From assembly GCA_030710605.1 (NCBI GenBank), contig CP092886.1:156574368-156638367 (forward strand): a DNA stretch of 64,000 nucleotides. The letters are read 5' to 3'. The notes beneath the pieces were generated by a model. The model was not told the DNA's origin, ran no database searches, and saw only the letters and a program-made list of their open reading frames with translations. Source of the DNA: Cordylochernes scorpioides. Taxonomy: Eukaryota > Arthropoda > Arachnida > Pseudoscorpiones > Chernetidae. Below, piece after piece: positions 41,271-52,620 of this stretch; the first letter of the stretch is position 1, and every line of letters starts with the position of its first letter. The position numbers and the translations under genes are program-made.

Positions 41271-41600
41271 TCAATCACTATCATGTAGTGGTGAAGAAAA
41301 CGAGATAAAATCTAAGTTCCTTTTCCTGCTTACAGCTTTGTAAAAGTTGTATAGGGACAGAGCAACCGTTCGACTTGATATGGCGCTGGTTATAAATACT
41401 TTGCACTGCGGTAAGTTGGCTGTCGTTACCTTTGAGAAGAACGTCTCTCTTTCTTCGCTAATATACTGGCACTTGAAGGTGTAATGAGATATTTCAATTT
41501 TACATTTTTTCTTTGCAAAGATGGCATAAAGAATCCCCTTCAATGAAGATTTTGGTATCGTTTTCCTGAAAAAAACTAATGGAGTATCTCACTGGTGTGC
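41271..41600 (-). pseudogene. LINE reverse-transcriptase C-terminal fragment
   Basis: Minus strand, frameshifted: DSLCHLCKEK, then ISHYTFKCQYISEERETFF, resembling the C-x2-C...H...C zinc-finger tail that follows RT in many non-LTR retrotransposons. About 50 further codons end at 41271. There is no RT core. The family assignment is tentative. Confidence 0.4.
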
Positions 41601-42224
41601 AATTAAGCGTTTTACTGGTAACGGAAGGTCGCTAAATAACTTTCAGTAAAAATGAACTATGTAAGTGCTTATAGTGAGAATATAATTTTATATATCAATA
41701 CATATATTTATTGCGACCTTTTACCGTAACTTTTAATTTTGTAAACCTTTTTTTTTGTAGTTGTTGTTTTAAATGGGAAGAGTTTGTTAACAAAATAGCA
41801 TTTTTGTTTAATCTCGTTTATTGCTGCTTTCTTTTACGAGCAGTTTAATGTTTCTTTTTACATATCAATTTTGATTAAGTATTATTAAATTAGTATATAT
41901 ATAATTGACTTTCAATGAGTTCAAAATGAATAAAAACACACAAAATATTAAAGTAACATTTTAAAATAATTATGTATAATTATTATTATTTTTTTTTTGC
42001 TTATCCCTAGTACACGTGGTACAGGCCATGATAATCATGGTGGGTAGTTAGCGACTGCTTTTTACTGTAAGCGCACCACATGTCTACACATGTGTAAGCA
42101 GTTCGACTTTGCACTTACAAATGTGCCAGAGCCCCGTTTGGTTACTTGCACTCGCTGGTGGGGTTGGACTTTTGCAAGAATCGGGGGGCCATTGGAGCAT
42201 TTTTTTTTTTTTTTTTTAAACAGA

Positions 42225-42310
42225 AAAAAGTGTCCAATGCGGGGATCGAACCCGGGTGGTAGTGGTCGTAAACCAAACGGTTTAACCAGCCTTCCACCGA
42301 CCCCCCATGT
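42225..42310 (-). repeat. tRNA-derived SINE head or tRNA pseudogene
   Basis: The minus strand shows an A-box-like GGTGGAAGGCTGGTTAA and a B box GGGTTCGATCCCC, spaced as in a class II (Ser/Leu-like) tRNA, with an acceptor-like GGTCGG. The acceptor ends do not pair well. A T-run follows downstream. Best read as a SINE head or a dead tRNA copy. Confidence 0.5.
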
Positions 42311-42334
42311 ATAATTATAAATTGTTTCTTTATT

Positions 42335-42662
42335 TTTTCTTTGTAACGTATTATATTCCCCTTCTTGAAGCATTTATTCTCGGGTAATAAATGGTCGAAG
42401 TTGAGATATATGATATCGTAGGTTACGTCAGATATCCTATTTTTTAAAATGACAAATGGTCCTTCATAGTTCGATGATGTCTTGATGAGACGAAGATCGT
42501 CGTAGGCAATTTTTCTCATCATTAAGTCTCCTTCTTCAAAACATACTTGGGTGATGGCTATCGTGTTTAATCTTCCATTTTATTTGGAAATTTTGGAATA
42601 TGGGTCCATTTTAATCTGCCAATAACCCCATGTAACATCGAGGGCAGAGAAGAATCTGGATC
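42335..42662 (-). pseudogene. Ty3-type deletion derivative (third copy)
   Basis: Same joint of an RT fragment (DVTWGYWQIKMDP) with an integrase C-terminus (MMRKIAYDDLRLIKTSSNYE, GPFVILKN) as at 31272 and 58628, diverged by a few percent. It has a few more bases at the joint (CCTTCTTCAAAAC). It runs into the second gap. Confidence 0.6.
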
Positions 42663-42762
42663 NNNNNNNNNNNNNNNNNNNNNNNNNNNNNNNNNNNNNN
42701 NNNNNNNNNNNNNNNNNNNNNNNNNNNNNNNNNNNNNNNNNNNNNNNNNNNNNNNNNNNNNN
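42663..42762. other. Assembly gap, 100 N
   Basis: Exactly 100 N. The right flank GTTGACGGTG is the direct continuation of the left flank of the first gap. The left flank (AGAATCTGGATC) continues in 31633 and 58983 as CATGCGATCG. Confidence 0.99.
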
Positions 42763-44302
42763 GTTGACGGTGTGTTGGCGGTGCGCTTCTTTCTCTTCCG
42801 GCACGCTGGCCAAGCTCATTGAAGCTATAAATGGCCTTGTACACAGTTTGTTGAGGAATTTGAGCAGCCGAATAATTTCACATTGACGTTTTCCTAAATA
42901 AAACAACTCAATCATTGCACTACGTTTTTTTGACCTTATAAAAACACGACAAAATAAGTTAGCACAAAGTCAAAACATAACATAATGGTACATAAAAACA
43001 TTGAAAATCCGACTAAACATTAAGTAATTTATTATGGTTCAATTATTTTGTGTTAGGATAAATTAAACATTATTTCAGTATTTTGGGACACCCTGTATAT
43101 ATCCCCGATTGAAAACCGTCAAATTGTTCGAATCATTAAGGTAAACCTTCAAACCAAGATGTTCTGAAAATACGGATGTAAAAAAAAATATTAATGAGTT
43201 AATTTGGGTTTCAAAAAGTATACATAGTACGCCATTTTCTAAGTTAAGAGAGTTCTGAAGTAAAATATTCAACATTGTAAAGAAATTTTCACGTGTTCTT
43301 GAAGAAAAATGATTAAGGGGGTTGTGGGAAGGTAGGCGATTGTTCGAACGAAAACAAAAATCAAACGCCTGAAGACAATGTTTAAGAATAAAGACGGAAT
43401 TTCCAAAAGAACAAAGAATGTTTTAGTTTGATATATTCAAGAGACTTTGAGGAAAAAGGTATTATTGAAATATAGCGATAGCAAGAGATTCAGTTCGAAA
43501 CGAAAGCCAGATATCTTTGTGCGAACGAATAATGTGTAAAGTTTCTAGATTATGACTTCATTTTGGACGATGAGTCAATTTTTGCTCTTTCCCAATCCCG
43601 GATCATTAAAAATGGTGATTTCTAAACCTCCATCTACTTGCTGACGTCAAATTTATCCAGGGAAAAGTTTCAAAAAAAAAAAAAAAAGGTTCTGGTATGT
43701 GAATCGCTATCGGTCTCGTGGACTCAGTCACCAATTCCTCAAGTCAGGGTTCGCCATCAATGCTAAACGATATCGGGACCAAGGTCCAAGTATCATGATG
43801 TTTTCATAGAACAATCAGGACTCTAATAATATTTTTGTATTTTGACCAGACTAATTTAACGATAAGGCAGACAGTAGCTGGAACAAGCGAGGACGCTATC
43901 AACACCCTAGAGGGGGCTGCGAGATGTAAATGTATTGCCATTGTGAAAGGAGGGGGGATTGGCAACATGATTGATATTATTCCGAACGAGGGCACGTGAG
44001 GAGGGCACGCGCGTGACGCGAGGCGGCCGATTGTTCCCCTCGAATTCAACGACTCGCTCGCTTTGAAAAAATATTAGAATTAACTCTGTTTAAAATATTG
44101 TATTCAGTATATGTGAAATTAATTATTATATATATAGATGGAAAATTTGCCGGGAGGAAATTAATCCATGGAAGCAATGGTCGTCTCTCCCGTCAAAATA
44201 AACGTCAGAATCTGACGCCATCTATTGACCGTCGCCGCAACTAGCGGCATCGGGTCGGTGACAAAGCCACAACACCAACTTTGGCAAACTGATAAGCGTC
44301 CA

Positions 44303-44346
44303 CCTAGAGACCATGGTTTCGGGCTAATGGCCCTCGTCAGTCTAGG
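44303..44346 (-). ncRNA. Hammerhead ribozyme, type I, complete (copy 2)
   Basis: Same as 11357-11400: stem I CCUAGA/UCUAGG, core CUGACGA, stem II GGGC/GCCC, GAAA, stem III ACC/GGU, GUC. No change in any core or helix base between the two copies. Confidence 0.85.
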
Positions 44347-44616
44347 GCGGACTTTATTCCATGAGATCCACACGGGATCTAATGGAATCCTCACAATCTA
44401 CCAAAGAGGTGTTTTGCTGGCAATGTGGCGTCAGATTCTGACGTTAATTTTGACGGGAGAGGCGACCATTGCTTCCGTGGATTAATTTACTCCTGGCAAA
44501 TTTTCCATCTATGTTTTGTCAATAGATTTGGCCCAGCCATTGCCAGCAAAACACCTCTTTGGTAGATTGTGAGGATTCCATGAGATCCCGTGTGGATCTC
44601 ATGGAATGAAGTCCGC

Positions 44617-44660
44617 CCTAGATTGATGAGGGCCATTAGCCCGAAACCATGGTCTCTAGG
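44617..44660 (+). ncRNA. Hammerhead relic, core C3 changed (copy 2)
   Basis: Counterpart of 11671-11714. The core reads UUGAUGA, sharing the U at position 3 but differing at the neutral position 7. All stems are intact. Confidence 0.72.
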
Positions 44661-45727
44661 TGGACGCTTATCAGTTTGCCAAAGTTGGTGTTGTGGCTTT
44701 GTCACCGACCCGATGCCGCTAGTTGCGGCGACGGTCAACAGATGGCGTCAGATTCTGACGTTTATTTTGACGGGAGAGGCGACCATTGCTTCCATATATA
44801 TATGTTATTGTGTCGGATATACATTAAAGCTTTTGTTTTCCGAGACTTGGAGTATCGTGTATCTTATTCTACTCTACAATATAAAATAATTAGAGTTCAA
44901 TAAATTATAATCCCATTTATATTTAATTTAAATGAGTATTAAGCCATCCCCCCAGAGAGGGAGGTGTTTTTATAAATATTATATTTAATATTTAGATTTC
45001 GGGCTTACAGAAGGCCCTTCTACAGGATAATTATATCAACTTCACGTGATAATAAACCAAACATTTTAATGTTTGAGATGATATTTACTGGCACATTAAG
45101 TACGTCCCCGAACCTTCCATTATGCAACTTTCATGAGAATAGACTAATAAAAAAAAAGAGACCTAAGAAATAAAAAATACATAATCATTTCAAAATCAGA
45201 TACGGGAGGACAAACAGTTATCCTAGACAAAAATGATTACCATATTAAAATGCAAAATTTTCTTAATGATAAAATAACGTTTACTAAATTTACAAATTCA
45301 ATTGACATATCTCTCTATCGATTAAATTTGTAACAATTAAATTTACTGGTTATGTATTTCTTTTTAATAATATCATAAAATAACGCTTACACCCATTTCC
45401 GAAAAGAAAAAAAGGGAGGAGGGAGGCAAGCCTACACTTCATAAAAAATTTAAAACCTTATTAGAATTCATAAGGACCGTACAGTTTCGAAAGAAGAACC
45501 CAAACCAATGACCTATGCCTAAATATATCATCTTCCGAGAATACACAAACCAGACGCCCTATCCCCCTCCTCCAAGAGCCTTTGTGTCCTTTTACCTTTC
45601 CCCAGCAGCTCCCCTTTCCAAAGCCATCTGGTCGAACCAGCTGTCGGGTCACCGGCAATACAGGATGTACCCCTCTCAGCGCTTCTTAAAAGGAGAGTCC
45701 GCTTAAATTGTTGTCGTGAACATCAAT

Positions 45728-46215
45728 TCTGGACTCTGTATTAGAAAGTCCACGTTCTCTTCAGTGACGAGTCAAGGTTCAGTGGGGATTCTCACCGAGG
45801 CATTATTTGAAGAGCACCTAGGATTGGTTTCCATTCCTACTAACATCAGAGAAAGAGATCGCTTTAGCAGATGGCGTCGTATGGTCTGAATTTCGAAAAG
45901 GTGCATACCTCTCCACAGGTTTGAGGAAGACACATTGACTGCTCAAAGATACTTGAACGAGATTCTTGGGCGCTAGGTGAGGTTTTTCAGGAGATCATTG
46001 GACCCTAGTTCATTTTTATTTGTCCACATAGACAGTGCTATTTAATAATTTCCTTGAGAGTGATGGTATTTAGAGAGCTCATGGGCCAGTCAGAACGCCC
46101 CAGAACATGTCTGAAATGACAAAAGGTAGACGCACTGGAGCTCGTTAGCCCCTCCCAGAACCCTCGTCAATATAGAAGCAGCTCTTTTTAAGTAGTAAGG
46201 TTTATTGTCTCAAGA
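45728..46215 (+). pseudogene. Tc1-like transposase relic (copy 2)
   Basis: Counterpart of 12780-13270. FSDESRFS region near 45760, NIRERDRF near 45847, LTAQRYLNEIL near 45940. A few bases differ from copy 1, including one-base indels, and it carries the same disabling lesions. Confidence 0.65.
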
Positions 46216-47289
46216 CCTCTCCTTCAGGGACTGTTTATCAGCAAGAAATTTCGTTGTGAGAGTTGTATAGCTGTTAGAGGTGACCATACTCCCTAGATCT
46301 ATATTTCTTCGAAATATGCTGCCTGCCATTCATTTTACCTATTTATTTATTTCAACATCAAAGCGCTATGCCTCGCAAGGAACATTTTCGCCTAGTAGAA
46401 CACAAGCATTACTTAATCATTTTTTCACATTATCTCTACATCAGTTATAAGAGATTAGAGTCTATTTTATGTCCAATTTTGCCAACGGAAATTAATATAT
46501 ATGAAAATATTAAAATATTCACAAGACAATGAATACAGTAGATTTAAATTAAAACCCTCTTATCTGTACATACAAATAGAATAATAAAAGAGAATAATTG
46601 TCCTATTAAGAGCATATTTACAAAAAGAGTTAAAATTTATGCATAGGAGTATTTGCCGGACATCAGTCTGCTCTCTCTTTCTAAGTTCAGATCCTATTAT
46701 TACATTTTGAAATACTGGACCGAGTCCAGCAACAGATGTCTTGAAGTTTGTTTATCAAATCCACATAAACATCTCGAATCTTCCACTATTTGAATTCTTT
46801 TTTAAAAAGTTTCCCTAAAGTTCCCATGATTTTTAATGAACGGTAGGTTATAAAAATTAGGTCGAAAATATTTTAAAATACTTTGTGAAAAAAAAACTTT
46901 GGAGTATAGCGATCAAATTGTGGAGAAACATAATTAATCAAATTAATGTTTTTATGGAATATTCACAATCTGCCATAGAGATGTTTAGCTTGAAAAGTAG
47001 CTAGGCCAAATCTATGTCCAAAATATAAATGAAAAATTTTCCCGGGAGAATATTGATCTATAAAAATAAAGGACACTTCTCCCGTCAAAACAGATTTAAA
47101 AACTAAACTCCATCTATGTTTTGATGGGAAAGGTGAGCTTTATTTTTGTAGATCAATATTCTCCTGACAAAATTTCCATCTATATTTTGGCCATAGATTT
47201 GGTCTAGCCACTTTGCAAGCTAAACACTTCTTTGAAAGATTGTGAAGATTTCATTAGATCCCTTGTTGATCTAATGGAATAAAGTCCAC

Positions 47290-47333
47290 CCTGGACTAAA
47301 GAGGACCATTAGCCCGAAACTATGGTCTCCAGG
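47290..47333 (+). ncRNA. Hammerhead relic (copy 2 of 14389)
   Basis: Stem I CCUGGA/UCCAGG intact, core CUAAAGA, GAAA followed by CUAUGGU, so stem III is weakened further. Probably inactive. Confidence 0.6.
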
Positions 47334-48733
47334 TGGACGCTTCTCAGTTTGCTAAAGCTTAGTTGTGACTTTGTCACTGACCCGAGGCCGCTAATTTGCG
47401 GCGACGGTCAATAGATAACGTCTAGTTTTGACGGGAGAGGTGGTCTTTATTTTTTATCTATTAAATAATTTACGTGGATAGCAACCTGAGCATATGACTG
47501 TCGTAACGTCAGTGTTGCCTTGAGTATTTTTATCTATTACTTTATCAATAGTATCTGTTTTATTTTTCTAAAGTGTTTTCTTTGTATCTCGATTTCTGAC
47601 AGCGAATCTACTCCGTTTTTAATCTGCTCTATCTGATAGAAGACAGATGTCAAATTATATTTGTTTAACTTCTTGGTAGCTTTTAAAATTTTTATTGAAA
47701 ACTATTTCGTCAAGTATTTACTTTAAGGTATCGCACAAAAATAAAGAGAAGCGAGAGAGAGAGAGGGAAGATTTGTGATTTAAAATATTTTATTGAGATA
47801 TCATACAAGTCAATATATATATAATACCGTTATGAGAATCTCAAAATTTATAAAATTTGTTATTTAGTTTAAACATGTGAGGTTTGTTTTTTATTTATGT
47901 AATAAATAAATAGTTAGCATATAGTAGTATAAAGAGAAAAAAAAAGTAACACCAGCAAAACATCGGCGGTTAAGCGTCATAGGCTGGGTAAAAAAAGGAA
48001 TAAGCGAAGAGAAAGTTTTATAGAAAAGAGCAAAGACAGAACCATGATAATTTTTCAAAAATAAAAAATTAAGCTAATTAGAGAAAGAGAAGTATTTTTC
48101 CCCTATTTTCTCTCTCGATGGAAAAAGATAGATTTCAAATTTATTTTTGTGAAGATATATATATATTTAAATTTTTAAATGATATTTTTTTTTGATCCAA
48201 TATATGCCTTTTTATTTAAAGATTTATATATGGATTGCTCTATTTTCAAAACAATATATATATATGTGGTGACATAGATAAAATAAAATATATATAAAAA
48301 GAAAGTGAGAGAGTTAAAAAAATAAAAAAGAAAGGTTAAAAATAAAAAATAAAAGAGGAAACTAAGAGAGAGAGAAAATCCATTTTTATTTATTTTCATA
48401 AAAGTAAACTGTCAATTTTGTATATGAGTAATAAAATGATCAAATTGAATTCTTCGAGTTAAATATAAGAAACATATCAAATTAAATCTAAGTAGTCACA
48501 ATTGATTAAAATGCCTTTAGATGGGATTAAAATCAAAAATATTCAGTTGCACAATTAAGCTACCGCCATTTTTTAGAAGATATAAAATTTTTTCATTAAT
48601 AAAATTAAAAAAACGTTAAATACTTAGATAAACTAGATGGGGTCTAGTTTTGACGTCTATTTTGACGGGAGAGGCGACCTTTGTCACTTTAGATCAATAT
48701 CCTCCCGGCAAATTTTCCATCTATAGATAAATG

Positions 48734-48918
48734 TCAAATTACAAAACTATTTTAGACGCGTAATATTCTTTTTAATATAAAACAATTTCAACTGCCCTTA
48801 CTGCAATGGAAAAATTAAAGGGAGGGCCTGGCTCATCAGTGGTGAACCCTCCCAGCGGTTTCGCCAGTTTAATCTACCATTGGTACCAATGGAACAGATG
48901 GCGCGCTAGTGCATCGTA
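48734..48918. mobile_element. 185-bp ribozyme-like insertion with 11-bp target duplication
   Basis: Flanked by ATAGATAAATG at 48723-48733 and 48919-48929. The other block B copy has the single empty site ATAGCTAAATG at 15840-15850. The insert contains CTGCCCTTACTGCAATGG, a strand-permuted hammerhead motif, the palindrome CCATTGGTACCAATGG (48877-48892) and AGATGGCGCGC. It is the clearest evidence that this small family moves. Related sequence without the ribozyme part is at 26836-26955 and 53735-53850. Confidence 0.8.
48820..48881 (-). ncRNA. Strand-permuted hammerhead motif, instance B
   Basis: Homologous to instance A with paired changes. Extra helix GGGAGGG/CCCUCCC (A has GAGAGGG/CCCUCUC). 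Stem II GCCAG/CUGGC (A has GCCAA/UUGGC). Cores CUGAUGA and GAAA are intact. Stem III is reduced to ACCG/UGGU and stem I does not form, so cleavage is doubtful. Confidence 0.45.
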
Positions 48919-49837
48919 ATAGATAAATGTGGTTAAATATCGTAAAGATAGAGGCTGCCTGGCCGGCATTCATAGTTCTTCAAATTAAAGATACTTCGGC
49001 CAGTAAATCTTTTTATTGTCTCATTACTGGCCGAAGTGTCCTTTAATTTGAAGTAGTTAAATATATTCAAATAAGAGTAAAAAATAAACATACAAATTAT
49101 ATTTAAGGAAAATATGGGTCTTTTAAATATATCAGAAGAATTAACGCGAAATAATATAAATATTTTATATTTTATTCATATTTTAAAAAATACATAGGAA
49201 TGATTATAACATATTGAATAGACTATATGTGAACCAAATTTCTTCATTTAAAAAAAGTATTTATTTAAAAATCTACATTTTTTGCTTGTTTACCTATTTT
49301 GTGCACCAGTCTAATTATAAAATGTATAGAATAATTTCTAAAAGGTAGAAGAACAAAATAGAGGTCTTAACACTTCACAAGAATAGCTAAAATTAAAAAT
49401 AACAATAGAGAGCTAAGAACTTCAACGAAATTATTTATGAATAATTAATTTTTTGTTGTGTGTTGTGTGTTGAAAGCATAAGCCGAAATCAATAGAACGT
49501 AATCCTTAGTTGCCAAGAAGCCGGCAGAATCCTAAACCTGCCAGTGAGGCATCCTTTCTCTGAAGTTAATTGAAGAAGCTTCAAAATACAAATTACTTGG
49601 GGGAGAACTAGAATAGATTAATGAACTTTTTCTGGGAGCAGAGAATAGCTTCTTTTATTCAAAGGGATTTGTTGTTTTAGTATATAGATTTATTTTGGAG
49701 AGTAAAGTCTTGCAATTTTTACATCTAAATTTAGCTTTAATTATGATATAAAAAAGAATAACTATATTTATATATACATATATGAAAAAATATATATATA
49801 TGTTATACTAAAATATTTTATTTAAAATTATGTTATA

Positions 49838-50594
49838 CTAGCCGAATGGCCCGGGCAACGCACGGGTTTTACCCGATTAAATGTTTTTATTCAAATAATA
49901 TTCGTTACAATTATAAATTGGCACCGTGGATGTCACTCTTGTGAAACGTCCCGCTCCAAACTTTGTGTCTGAGAAGCGATATTTTTATAGAAAGATGATC
50001 TGGCTTTTGTTTTCTGCTCGAATGAATGTTTTTTCTGTTAGAATTTTGTTCCTGCGTACAAAATAATGAACTGGTTTCACCCGTGGTCTCTGCTTTTTGG
50101 AATTTTTCCCGATATAATTATGTATCTAATAATCAAACATGATACAGCAATATCGTCATCATCATTTTCTGACTAAAAATATATAGTTTTAATAATTGAT
50201 TTGATTAATATAGTTGATATAATAATATATATTTATATTATATATAATATAAATGAGTTTTAAAAATTGTAAAAAAAAAAATGCATCGGCCGGGAATCGA
50301 ACCCGGGCCGCCCGCGTGGCAGGCGAGCATTCTACCACTGAACCACCGATGCTTAAAAAAATGGCCATCGTCGCGACCAGTGCGGCGCCAAGCGGCAAAA
50401 GGCGGGAACTAATCCATTTGAGTTAAATAATTAAAAAAAAAGTACATTAACTTTTGTAGATTTTTGAATAGCCTATATGTTAAACGAAATCTTCTGCTAC
50501 CTACATGCGAAATTCCATAATGATTGAGTCAGTAGATTTTGCGTGATGCGATAACAAACATCGATTTCGCATTTCATTTTTATATATATAAGGA
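49838..50594 (-). mobile_element. Helitron carrying a tRNA-Gly gene
   Basis: Minus-strand element beginning TCCTTATATATATAAAAATG after A and ending with a CCCGGGC-type hairpin and CTAG before T. The uninterrupted repeat R at about 54830 shows the empty site GTTATA-TTAAAG, so both ends are confirmed to the base. It shares ~230 bp of 5-prime sequence with 30547-30780, then differs: here that part is followed by a tRNA gene. Confidence 0.85.
50282..50352 (-). tRNA. tRNA-Gly(GCC)
   Basis: A 71-nt cloverleaf: acceptor GCATCGG/CCGATGC with discriminator A, A box TGGTTCAGTGG, anticodon GCC in loop CTGCCAC, T arm CCGGG/CCCGG with B box GGTTCGATTCC. A T-run (50271-50281 on the plus strand as A) immediately downstream is a pol III terminator. 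The sequence looks like a standard animal tRNA-Gly with no disabling change, so it may be functional although it lies inside a Helitron. Confidence 0.95.
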
Positions 50595-50761
50595 TTAAAA
50601 TATTATTTTATTTAAAATTATATATCATAGATTAAAATATTCTGTTAAATCGACCGCCAGAGGTCACGCTTTGCATATAAAAACTCGTTGTTGTTTTATC
50701 CCGATGACGGAGACAATTTTTAAAGAATTTAATAGGGGTGGTAACATTTTTCATTAATAAT

Positions 50762-51949
50762 ATGCCACCGATTGTAATTAAATCGACGATCGGACCAACC
50801 GGCGAGAAACTATGCATAATCGAAGCCTCCTTAATAACGAAGATCCTAGACAAATGTGGAATCGAGTATAAACTTGAGGAAACGGTTCAATCAAAGAAGA
50901 GAACTCGCGGCTCCCAATAGGATGACTCAAGATCGCCAACTAGGAGCGAGCGTAATCTGAAGACGCCTAGAATGGACATCGACGAACAAAGTCCCGCCAC
51001 TGGAATTTCACAACAAATGAACGCAGCTCACCCACCGCAAGACGATGAAGAAAATAACGACAACGATGGCCCATGGACCACAGTCACTAACGTGAAAAAA
51101 CCGAGAATTCCTCCTGTTATTGCAGAAAATGTAGCAGATTGGAAGCTTCTTTGCCAAGAACTAAAAGACTTGTGCATGGAACCATTCCAAGTCACGATTT
51201 CTGGCAAAAAGCACATAATTAAATCGAAAAACATAGGCGACTTCAAAAAAATCAGGGAGTATGTACAGAAAAATAATGGAGGATATTCCTACCGACTACA
51301 GGAGGAAAAACCACTGAAAGTGGTATTGAAGGGGGTATCAACAGCCTTCAAAGAAGAAGACGTCGTAACTGAACTGGTCTCAATGGGCTTCACTGAGGTC
51401 ATTGTCAAAAGACTCCATAGACAATCGACCAAAATACCGATGAATATAGTCCTAGTAGAGCTACCGAAAAATGAACAAAATAAACGAATCTATGGAATAA
51501 CCGAAATACTTTACCAAAAAATAGTCGTGGAATCATTCAGGACTACAAGACGAGTGACCCAATGCTTTAACTGCCAGGGTTTTGGGCATGGCCAGCTAAA
51601 CTGCTTTTTGAAGCCCAAATGCGTCAAGTGTGCTGAAGAACACCATTCGAAGGATTGTCCAAGAAAGTCGAAACAGCTCCCACCAAAGTGCGCTAACTGT
51701 GGAGAGGCGCACACAGCCAATTACCGCGGATGCCCAAATTTTCCGAAGCCACAACAACAGCAGCTAAAGCCTCCCAGACAAAATTCCCCTAACACCATAC
51801 CTCAAGCAAGCTCTACTAAAACAGAAGAAGGAACTGTTGAAAAACAAAAGGCAAGTTACGCTGAAACTGCAAAAAAGAAAACTACTCGTTCTGACACCAG
51901 GGAACTGTGCGAAAAGTTATTAGAAATTATCAAAACCTTCTTACAATGA
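50762..51949 (+). pseudogene. LINE ORF1 (gag-like, PRE_C2HC and zinc knuckles) with one in-frame stop
   Basis: From the methionine at 50762 the frame reads to an in-frame TAG at 50918-50920, then stays open to 51949. The longest open part starts at 50972 (325 residues). Its residues ~85-195 resemble the PRE_C2HC domain of Jockey-type ORF1. Three zinc knuckles follow: C198-C201-H206-C211, C217-C220-H225-C229 and C240-C243-H247-C254. The stop codon overlaps the ORF2 start as ATGA (51946-51949). Expected role is RNA binding in the LINE particle. Confidence 0.8.
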
Positions 51950-52155
51950 AAGGCAAATTACCTTTAAAAATCGTTTTCTGGAATTGCAACGGAATCAAAC
52001 TCAAAAAAGAAGAATTCCTACAGTTTTTAGAAGAAACAAAATTCTCAAAGAAGATCTCAACCAGCCTAATATAGAAGAGATTTATCAAGACCCTGCGACA
52101 AGACTATTCTCGCAATTTCAAAAATCATCAAATCCAACTATACAAGAAATTGTTT
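51946..52155 (+). pseudogene. LINE ORF2 remnant: endonuclease start fused to ORF2 tail
   Basis: Starts MKGKLPLKIVFWNCNGIKLK, the first strand of an AP-type endonuclease (WNCNG). After about 25 codons it jumps near 52040 to a tail-like segment (IYQDPATRLFSQFQ) in a shifted frame. The deletion removes roughly all of the endonuclease and RT. Confidence 0.7.
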
Positions 52156-52620
52156 AAAATCAAGGTGACCTCAGCCACCGAATCCGACGACCTGGACCCA
52201 ATGGCTAGCTGACAGCCAAACACCCAACAACTGCCCTCCTATAAGGTTCGGGGGGCCACTCCAGCATTACAACTCGCCATGTGTAAATAATCTGGACAAG
52301 GTGACTCGCGAGCTGTGCTCGAATGTAACACCTGCAAATTGAGATGAAATAAATAAATAAATAAATCCCGATGACCGGCTCAAATCTTTGTACATTATGT
52401 AAATAATCTTTTGTTTTTTTTTGTTCTACTCGCCTTAAGCCAGGCAGTACTTTTGCCAAATTATGTCTTTTATACATTCCTTAGCTCAATTAAAGCAACC
52501 TCTGATCAAAACCATTATTATTTTTATTTCAAGATTTTAAGCACGACTGCATTACCATAGCATAATCTTAACAGTTCTAAAATACAACAGAAATCTTTTT
52601 TTTTTTAATTTATAACATAT

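Larger units (their letters stand above)
42763..49765. repeat. Duplicated block B, copy 2 (start of contig 3)
   Basis: Colinear with 9816-16695. Differences include one clean 185-bp insertion (48734-48918) with an empty site in the other copy. The leading part (42763-43103) is the N-terminal piece of the Tc1/mariner pseudogene on the minus strand, with its terminal repeat GGGACACCCTGTATA near 43086-43100. Confidence 0.85.
50711..52364 (+). mobile_element. Jockey-type LINE, internally deleted
   Basis: Flanked by ATCCCGATGACGG (50698-50710) and ATCCCGATGACCGG (52365-52378), a target-site duplication with one indel. Ends in an (AAAT)n tail. It keeps a nearly complete ORF1, the first ~25 codons of ORF2 and the last ~35 codons of ORF2. 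Endonuclease and RT domains are gone. It interrupts repeat R. Confidence 0.85.
49766..52620. repeat. Repeat R, split by a Helitron and a LINE
   Basis: Three pieces (49766-49837, 50595-50710, 52365-52620) join to match the uninterrupted copy at 54798-55203. Shared sequence includes CGACCGCCAGAGGTCAC, TTTGTACATTATGTAAATAA, CGCCTTAAGCCAGGCA and AGCTCAATWAAGCAA. Its class is unknown; an AATAAA-type signal near the end could mark a retroelement tail. Confidence 0.75.
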
